This document shows, in pieces, positions 1 to 4,629 of a DNA stretch of 5,768 nucleotides. Position numbers and translations under genes: made by a program. Location of the stretch: the NCBI GenBank assembly GCA_937890045.1, contig CALBXV010000486.1, positions 1 to 5,768 of the forward strand. The letters run 5' to 3'. How positions within the stretch are numbered: the first letter of the stretch is position 1; every line of letters begins with the position of its first letter. The notes under the pieces are model-generated. The model saw nothing but the letters and a program-made list of their open reading frames with translations. It was not told where the DNA came from and did no database searches. The DNA is from an uncultured archaeon. Lineage in GTDB: Archaea; Thermoproteota; Nitrososphaeria; Nitrososphaerales; CALBXV01.

Positions 1-1
1 A

Positions 2-1417
2 GGTTGGACAAGTGGCGAAAATGCACCAGTTGGATCAATCACAAAACAAGCGACCAATCCAACCCATCTTGATCCAGCGACACCTAGTGTTGGTGATATG
101 ATATTAAATAACATTACAGGAGAATTGTGGTGTTGTACTACGGTTGCAGCTAATGATAATGTCTGGAAAGCTACAGGTGATGGTACAGGAACAATTGCAT
201 CAAACTTACCGCCAACTAATCCAACTGATGATATGCCTGATTTATCAGAAAGTAGTACTACTACTCATACCTTTACTGGTGGTACTGATTCTGATGGAAC
301 AGTAACTCATTACCATGTTGATAATATATCTAATAGTTCATTATTAGCAGTTACTGCAGCAGAAGTTGCAGCTGGGTCAGCACATGAATTTGTTACTCAA
401 TCAGTTACTGCACTCACAGCAGTAACTTTTAGAGTAAGAACAAAAGATAATGCAGGTGCTTATAGTTCTGGCATAACTGTTTCTATAAACATAAACGATA
501 TGTATTCAGCTCATTTTCTTGTTGTTGCTGGTGGAGGATCATGTGGAGTAGGTGGGGCTGGACATGGAATGTGTGGTGGAGGAGGAGCAGGAGGTTTGCG
601 TACTTCTTACGGCACACAGTCTGGTCGTCTTTCTACACCAGAAGCACAACTTGATTTAGTACCGGGGACTACTTATACAATAACCGTTGGTGCTGGTGTT
701 GGTGGTGATTCATGGCATTATCATAATAGTGAAGATACGTCTATAGTTGGTGGTAGTGTAAATAAAGTTGCTGATGGAGGAGGCTGGGGACAGGGTGCTT
801 CAGGAGCAAATGTGTATGGCCCAAATAATGAAAACCCATTTACTTTAACTTCAGGTGGTAATGGTGGTTGCGGCGGGGCAGGGTATATAACTGCTGGCCA
901 AGGTACTGCAGGACAAGGGTTTGATGGAGAAGTAGATAACAGCTGGACCTTCGGCGGGGGCGGAGGTACAGGTCAAGTAGGTGGAACTACTAATACATAT
1001 GGTGGTAATGGAGTACAAGTTGATATTGATGGTAATAATTATTATTGGGGCGGGGGCGGAGGAGGTTCTGGTCATGGCTCCACAGCTGGAAATGGAGGAC
1101 TCGGAGGGGGAGGCGGCGGATCATCTTACGCTGGTTATACTTTTGGACAGGGTGGCGGCAGTGCTTTAAATTCGGGAGCTAACGGAGTCGCAGCTGTAAA
1201 TGGACCGGGTGGTAATGGTGGCGCAAATACAGGTGGAGGCAGCGGAGGCGGTTCTGATTCTGCTGCAACAAGTTCAATAAGTGGTTCTGGTATTGTAATG
1301 TTAAGAATGGCTACAACTAATTTTAATAGTGGTGGTGTTACAGGCGGAACATCTGCTACTATAGGTGGCACAGATACACTAATCACATTTTTAGGTGATG
1401 GAACATACGTTGCATAG
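2..1417 (+). CDS. Glycine-rich tail fibre/adhesin-like virion protein, 5' end missing
   Basis: The reading frame is already open at base 2 (begins GWTSGENAPV), so the gene starts left of the window and the ATG at 98 is an internal methionine. Three parts are visible. About 2-200 carries a SVGDMILNN...GELWCCTT...VWKATGDGTG pattern, which I recall from repeats in marine phage tail proteins. About 211-499 looks like an Ig/fibronectin-type beta domain (HTFTGGTDSDGTVTHYHVDN, later VTFRVRTKDNAGAYSSGI). About 509-1311 is a glycine-rich domain that opens with HFLVVAGGGS, runs through many polyglycine tracts and closes with GSGIVMLRM; a short GDGTYVA tail ends the protein. This opening and closing are typical of the glycine-rich domains of phage adhesins and fibre tips. 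In T4 the genes just before gene 13 encode the short tail fibre (12) and whisker fibritin (wac), so a host-contact or fibre role is inferred. It is not a recognisable homologue of either. Polyglycine tracts are exposed loops in such proteins, so receptor binding is plausible but unproven. Confidence 0.8.
   Translation, partial: GWTSGENAPVGSITKQATNPTHLDPATPSVGDMILNNITGELWCCTTVAANDNVWKATGDGTGTIASNLPPTNPTDDMPDLSESSTTTHTFTGGTDSDGTVTHYHVDNISNSSLLAVTAAEVAAGSAHEFVTQSVTALTAVTFRVRTKDNAGAYSSGITVSININDMYSAHFLVVAGGGSCGVGGAGHGMCGGGGAGGLRTSYGTQSGRLSTPEAQLDLVPGTTYTITVGAGVGGDSWHYHNSEDTSIVGGSVNKVADGGGWGQGASGANVYGPNNENPFTLTSGGNGGCGGAGYITAGQGTAGQGFDGEVDNSWTFGGGGGTGQVGGTTNTYGGNGVQVDIDGNNYYWGGGGGGSGHGSTAGNGGLGGGGGGSSYAGYTFGQGGGSALNSGANGVAAVNGPGGNGGANTGGGSGGGSDSAATSSISGSGIVMLRMATTNFNSGGVTGGTSATIGGTDTLITFLGDGTYVA
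509..1311 (+). other. Polyglycine-rich domain within the adhesin-like protein
   Basis: This segment is dominated by glycine, with short runs of three to six Gly separated by Ser, Ala, Asn, Thr and occasional aromatic residues (FGGGGGTG, WGGGGGGSG, LGGGGGGSS). It starts with the hydrophobic strand HFLVVAGGG and ends with GIVMLRM, the usual borders of the glycine-rich domain in phage and marine-virus fibre proteins. A conserved-looking strand, YTITVGAGVGG, lies near 674-706. The DNA is visibly richer in G than the rest of the window because of Gly codons. The domain boundaries are estimates from the pattern. Confidence 0.75.
953..1120 (+). repeat. Recurrent G-run motif coding for polyglycine
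   Basis: The same 14-base string GGCGGGGGCGGAGG occurs at 953-966 and again at 1049-1062. A related form with G5 flanked by A (GGAGGGGGAGGCGGCGGA) is at 1103-1120. All three are in the same reading frame and code for five or six consecutive glycines after an aromatic or aliphatic residue (Phe, Trp, Leu). The copies are imperfect, dispersed coding repeats and not a mobile element. Confidence 0.6.
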
Positions 1418-1420
1418 GAG
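1416..1420 (+). promoter_or_regulatory. Strong ribosome binding site for the 124-aa protein
   Basis: AGGAG overlaps the TAG stop (1415-1417) of the upstream gene and sits six bases before the ATG at 1427. It fixes that start and places the site where ribosomes finishing the upstream gene end. Confidence 0.75.
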
Positions 1421-1426
1421 AAATTA

Positions 1427-1801
1427 ATGGCACATTTTGCAAAATTAGATAGAAGTAATAAAGTTATAAAAGTTCATGTTGTGGATAATTCTGTTATCAC
1501 CGATGAAAATGGTGATGAACAAGAACAACTTGGTATTGATTATTTAACTAAATTACATGGTCATAGTTGGTGGAAACAAACATCTTATAATAGTAATTTT
1601 AGAAAAAATTATGCTAATAGAGATTATCAATATGACGGTTCAAAAGATGCTTTCATTCCTCCAAAACCGTTTCCAAGTTTTGTATTGAATGAAACCACCA
1701 TGAGATATGATCCACCCGTTGAATATCCTAAAGATGAAGATACAAGTTTACCTTCAAAATATATTTGGGATGAAGATACTATAAGTTGGAAGGAGAAATA
1801 A
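1427..1801 (+). CDS. Small conserved phage protein, function unknown
   Basis: This 124-residue acidic and aromatic-rich protein has no signal peptide or membrane segment. Visible landmarks are an N-terminal MAHFAKLD, a central WWKQTSYN followed by FRKNYANRDYQYD, then DAFIPPKPFPSFVLNE, a DPPVEYP segment and a C-terminal YIWDEDTISW. I recall proteins with this same series of landmarks as frequent small genes of marine T4-like and other marine phages, often near fibre genes, and they are normally annotated only as hypothetical. The start is the ATG six bases after AGGAG, and the stop abuts the gp13 ATG. Its position between an adhesin-like protein and the neck genes suggests a virion component or fibre-associated factor, but that is inference from position only. 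No catalytic motif is visible. Confidence 0.85.
   Translation: MAHFAKLDRSNKVIKVHVVDNSVITDENGDEQEQLGIDYLTKLHGHSWWKQTSYNSNFRKNYANRDYQYDGSKDAFIPPKPFPSFVLNETTMRYDPPVEYPKDEDTSLPSKYIWDEDTISWKEK
1790..1795 (+). promoter_or_regulatory. Strong ribosome binding site for gene 13
   Basis: AAGGAG lies in the last codons of the 124-aa gene with six bases to the gp13 ATG at 1802. The surrounding string AGGAGAAAT is shared with the previous ribosome binding site (1416-1424). The downstream junctions of the operon have weaker sites. Confidence 0.7.
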
Positions 1802-2545
1802 ATGGCAGTATCTACGCGACCACAACTGATTGATTATTGTCTAAGAAGGCTAGGTGCCCCTGTAACAGAAATCAATGTAGACGATGAACAAGTGTCAGAT
1901 CGAATAGATGACGCAATTGAATATTTTCAAGAGTATCATTTTGATGGTGTTGAAAAGGTTTTTCTTAAAAAGATATTAACACAAGAAGATATTAATAATG
2001 AATATCTAACTGTTGATAATGCTATCATTAGTGTTCTCCGTGTACTTCCTATTCCTAATTTTAATGCTTTTCAAACAGGATTCTTTAATGAGGAATATCA
2101 ATTACGTTTAAATGATTTAGAAAATATGCAAAGCTCAGCAATAATTAATTGGGCTATGTCACAAACTAATTTTTCATTAATTGAACATTTATTTTCTATT
2201 CAACCAACGATGTTGTTTAATAGAAAACAAGATAAAGTATATTTAGAAACTGATTGGGCGAATAAATTTTCAGTTGATACTATTCTTATTGTAGAGGCAT
2301 ATCGTGCACTTGATCCATCTACATATCCTCAGGTATATAATGATGCGTTCTTAAAAAAATATGCTACTGCCTTAATTAAACAACAATGGGGAAGTAATTT
2401 AAAGAAATTTACTGGTGTAGTTTTACCGGGTGGTATTTCATTAGATGGTCAAACAATATTTACAGAAGCTACCGAAGAAATTACTAAAATGGAAGAAGAG
2501 ATGAATTTAAAATACGAACTTCCACCTGATGGGATGATAGGTTAA
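1802..2545 (+). CDS. gp13: Neck protein gp13 (head completion), T4-like
   Basis: This 247-residue protein matches the T4 gp13 family. In that family, gp13 binds the portal vertex of the DNA-filled head and, with gp14, forms the neck to which the tail attaches. Recognition rests on the N-terminal RPQLIDYCLRRLGAP and the acidic VDDEQVSDRIDDAIEYFQEY helix. A second landmark is the C-terminal block from YATALIKQQWGSNLKKF through VVLPGGISLDGQTIF (about residues 195-222), followed by the acidic tail EEEMNLKYELPPDGMIG. T4 gp13 is about 309 residues; the shorter length here fits marine T4-like relatives. The ATG follows the previous TAA directly and has a strong AAGGAG. The stop overlaps the next start as TAATG. 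The gene order with 14 to 17 independently supports the call. Confidence 0.93.
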   Translation: MAVSTRPQLIDYCLRRLGAPVTEINVDDEQVSDRIDDAIEYFQEYHFDGVEKVFLKKILTQEDINNEYLTVDNAIISVLRVLPIPNFNAFQTGFFNEEYQLRLNDLENMQSSAIINWAMSQTNFSLIEHLFSIQPTMLFNRKQDKVYLETDWANKFSVDTILIVEAYRALDPSTYPQVYNDAFLKKYATALIKQQWGSNLKKFTGVVLPGGISLDGQTIFTEATEEITKMEEEMNLKYELPPDGMIG

Positions 2546-3393
2546 TGGCCTCAAATATTTATTTTCAAAACGCAACTGCAGATCAAAACTTATTAAATGA
2601 GATTAACAGAGAGGTTATACAACAGGCTGGTATAGATGTAGTATACTTACCAAGAACTCTTGTTAAAGAAGATTTAATATTAGATGAGGATGTTTTATCA
2701 ACATTTGATACTAAATATGATATTGAAATGTATGTTAAGACCTCGGATAATTTTGGTGGAGCTGATGATGCTATATCTAAATTTGGTATGACAATTACTG
2801 ATGAACTTATTTTAACAGTTCATGCTGAACGGTTTAAGTTTGTAACTGGTACAGCTGTCCCTAAAGAGGGTGATCTTATATGGTTTCCATTATCAAAAGG
2901 ATTGTTTGAAATTAAATTTGTCGAAGACGAACAACCATTTTATCAAGTTGGAAAGAATTATGTCTTTGATTTAACATGTGAATTATTTCAATATGGTGGG
3001 GAGAAAATTGATACTGGTGTCGCGGCTATTGATCAGGTTGAAGCCGATAATGCGTATTCAATTGATATATTAATGACTGCTGGTGGATTGGGAACATATA
3101 CACCAAATGAGCAGGTATATCAAGGTAATACCTTAGCAACCGCAACAGCTAAGGCTGTAGTTGCATCTTGGACTGCTAGTACAAGGAAATTGAGAGTTTA
3201 TAATATTGTTGGTACTTTTGCAAGTGATTCATATGTTACAGGCAATACAAGTGGTGCAAATTGGAGTGTAACCTCCACAGATGATCAATTATTGCCAAAT
3301 GATGGATTTTCTGATAATAAGATTCTAGAGACGGATGGGGATAATATATTAGACTTTTCTGAAATGGATCCTTGGAGTGAGGGTGACTTATAA
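2545..3393 (+). CDS. gp14: Neck protein gp14 (head completion), T4-like
   Basis: This 282-residue protein belongs to the T4 gp14 family, which in T4 forms the neck ring with gp13 and receives the tail. Landmarks are the N-terminal NIYFQN...EQNLLNEI-like segment, the block VYLPRTLVKEDLILDED (residues 33-49), YDIEMYVKTSDNFGGADDAISKFG (59-81), PKEGDLIWFPLSKGLFEIKFVED (106-128) and the acidic C-terminus ILDFSEMDPW (268-277). Residues about 187-246 form an extra beta-rich, Ala/Thr/Gly/Ser segment that, as far as I recall, T4 gp14 (about 256 residues) lacks; it is listed separately. The start is the ATG in TAATG overlapping the gp13 stop by one base. Only a partial ribosome binding sequence (ATAGG) precedes it, so translation is probably coupled to gp13. 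The stop overlaps the gp15 start in the same way. Confidence 0.92.
   Translation: MASNIYFQNATADQNLLNEINREVIQQAGIDVVYLPRTLVKEDLILDEDVLSTFDTKYDIEMYVKTSDNFGGADDAISKFGMTITDELILTVHAERFKFVTGTAVPKEGDLIWFPLSKGLFEIKFVEDEQPFYQVGKNYVFDLTCELFQYGGEKIDTGVAAIDQVEADNAYSIDILMTAGGLGTYTPNEQVYQGNTLATATAKAVVASWTASTRKLRVYNIVGTFASDSYVTGNTSGANWSVTSTDDQLLPNDGFSDNKILETDGDNILDFSEMDPWSEGDL
3103..3282 (+). other. Extra beta-rich segment in gp14
   Basis: Residues about 187-246 of gp14 read as successive short strands: NEQVYQG, TAKAVVASW, RKLRVYNIVGTF, YVTGNTSGANWSVTS. The pattern of alternating hydrophobics, a VGTF turn and a TSGA-W motif resembles small beta domains that recur in structural proteins of marine phages. 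It sits between the conserved gp14 core and the acidic C-terminal tail and is in frame. The limits and the domain assignment are judged by eye. Confidence 0.5.
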
Positions 3394-4223
3394 TGTTTGG
3401 AACACATTTTTATAATAAGAATATTAGAAATATTGTAGTCCTGTTTGGTACAGTATTTAATGATATTTCAATAAGACGAATGAAGTCGGATGGAACTGTT
3501 GAACGTGAACTTAAAGTTCCTATTGCATATGGACCCAGTGAAAAGTTTTTAGCTAAACTTAATCAAAAAGATGTGTTATCATTACCACGGATGTCTTTTG
3601 AAATCACAGATTATGCTTATGATCCTACAAGAAAATTACAAACTACAAAAAAATATAAAAAAGTAAAGGGTGAAAGTGTCACAGAATTGAATACAATATA
3701 TAATCCTGTTCCATATGATTTTAATATCACTTTAACTGTTATGGTAAAATATAGTGATGATGGATCACAGATATTGGAACAGATTCTTCCATTCTTTACA
3801 CCAGAGTTTCATGTTGCTATGAATGAGATGTCTACTATGGGAATAGTACGTGACATTCCAATTATTTTAAACAGTGTTACAACAGAGGATACTTACGAAG
3901 GTGATTTTATAACAAGAAGGGCATTATTACACACACTTGAGTTTACTGTTAAAGCACATATATATGGTAAGACATCTGATCAAGGTATTATTAGAGAGGT
4001 AGATGCCAACATTGGTGCTATTAGAGAGGTAGATGCCAACATTGGTACTAATCTTAATAATGCGAAAAATGTAAATATAAATATTACACCTAAAGCATTG
4101 ACTGACTTAAACTCTGATGAGGTTATTGATGAGGCTGATAATGTATTAACAACACCAGCCAATGACTTTGGATTTATTGAAACTTGGTCGGACTTGCCAT
4201 CCGAAGATGAGTTCCTCAGCTAA
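3393..4223 (+). CDS. gp15: Tail completion and sheath stabiliser protein gp15, T4-like
   Basis: This 276-residue protein matches T4 gp15 (about 272 residues). In T4, gp15 forms a hexameric ring that caps the tail tube and sheath and is the surface that docks with the gp13/gp14 neck. Landmarks are the N-terminal MFGTHFYNKNIRN, IRRMKSDGTVERELKVPIAYG (residues 27-47), SEKFLAKLNQ, then LPRMSFEITDYAYDPTRKL. Later come YNPVPYDFNITLTVMVKYSDD, QILPFFTPEFHV and DTYEGDFITRRALLHTLEFTVKAHIYG, all in the family order. A ten-residue unit is duplicated in tandem near the C-terminus (residues 200-219). The start codon overlaps the gp14 stop (TAATG) and is preceded by GAGGGT with eight bases of spacing, so this gene has its own usable ribosome binding site. 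Its stop overlaps the gp16 start. Confidence 0.93.
   Translation: MFGTHFYNKNIRNIVVLFGTVFNDISIRRMKSDGTVERELKVPIAYGPSEKFLAKLNQKDVLSLPRMSFEITDYAYDPTRKLQTTKKYKKVKGESVTELNTIYNPVPYDFNITLTVMVKYSDDGSQILEQILPFFTPEFHVAMNEMSTMGIVRDIPIILNSVTTEDTYEGDFITRRALLHTLEFTVKAHIYGKTSDQGIIREVDANIGAIREVDANIGTNLNNAKNVNINITPKALTDLNSDEVIDEADNVLTTPANDFGFIETWSDLPSEDEFLS
3990..4049 (+). repeat. In-frame 30-bp tandem duplication in gene 15
   Basis: Two direct copies, 3990-4019 and 4020-4049, differ at one base (G4017 versus A4047). The identical run is 28 bases (3989-4016 and 4019-4046). The encoded units are IREVDANIGA and IREVDANIGT, residues 200-209 and 210-219 of gp15. Near-identity even at synonymous positions points to a recent duplication, probably by replication slippage. 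Confidence 0.95.
4076..4083 (+). promoter_or_regulatory. Candidate T4-type late promoter octamer upstream of gene 16
   Basis: TATAAATA at 4076-4083 is an exact match to the T4 late promoter -10-like consensus, recognised in T4 by the phage sigma factor gp55. It lies inside gene 15, about 140 bases before the gene 16 start, where it could give a separate transcript for the terminase genes. T4 late promoters have no other fixed element, so an octamer in A+T-rich DNA may be chance; roughly one match would be expected in this window. Confidence 0.3.
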
Positions 4224-4624
4224 TGAATAAAGACACTGTAGTAAAATTAAATAAAGTATTAGATATTTCTGGTGATCTAGTTAAAAGGGAAAGAGATAAA
4301 GCACCAAGCGTAGAGATAAATACACAAGACCTTACTTCTGAATATGAATTTTCTCAGCAGCAATATCATACACTTATAGACAAAGGTAATGATGCACTTG
4401 AAGAACTTTTAGCAGTTGCAAAGGAATCAGAAAATCCTAGAGCATTTGAAGTTGTTACACAATTAATTTCTGGTTTGACGAATACTACAAAAGAACTTTT
4501 AGTTTTACAAAAAACAAAAAAAGAAATAGAAAAAGAAACAAAAGATCCTTCGACAGTTAATAATTCTTTATTTATTGGATCAACGGCAGAGTTGCAGGAG
4601 TTACTATCAGCTAAAAAGAAATAA
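4223..4624 (+). CDS. gp16: Small terminase subunit gp16, T4-like
   Basis: This 133-residue, mostly helical, charged protein is the gp16 (TerS) equivalent. In T4 it forms rings that recognise the packaging start region on concatemeric DNA and stimulate the gp17 ATPase and nuclease. Visible features are an N-terminal LNKVLDISGDLVK segment and a SEYEFSQQQYHTLIDKGNDALEELL stretch (residues 39-63) leading into a helical core around NPRAFEVVTQLISGLTNTTKELL, likely a coiled coil. A very Lys/Glu-rich linker follows (KTKKEIEKETKD), then a conserved-looking NNSLFIGSTAELQELL end. T4 gp16 is about 164 residues, so this is a short version. The call rests on these segments and on its place between gp15 and gp17. 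The start ATG shares one base with the gp15 stop, and there is no strong ribosome binding site, so coupling to gp15 is likely. Confidence 0.9.
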   Translation: MNKDTVVKLNKVLDISGDLVKRERDKAPSVEINTQDLTSEYEFSQQQYHTLIDKGNDALEELLAVAKESENPRAFEVVTQLISGLTNTTKELLVLQKTKKEIEKETKDPSTVNNSLFIGSTAELQELLSAKKK

Positions 4625-4629
4625 GTGAT

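Noticed and set aside
98..100. ATG at 98 as the start of the glycine-rich protein
   Set aside because: The same frame is open back to base 2 with sequence of the same protein style, no ribosome binding site precedes the ATG, and the gene clearly enters from outside the window.
851..1386. Open frames on the minus strand and in another + frame across the glycine-rich region (851-1075, 981-1169, 1135-1386)
   Set aside because: They are mirrors of Gly codons (Pro-, Ser- or Thr-rich shadows) with no ribosome binding site or plausible protein.
4223..4624. Packaging start (pac) site in gene 16
   Set aside because: In T4 a pac-like region lies in gene 16, but no consensus can be recognised here by eye, so it is not annotated.
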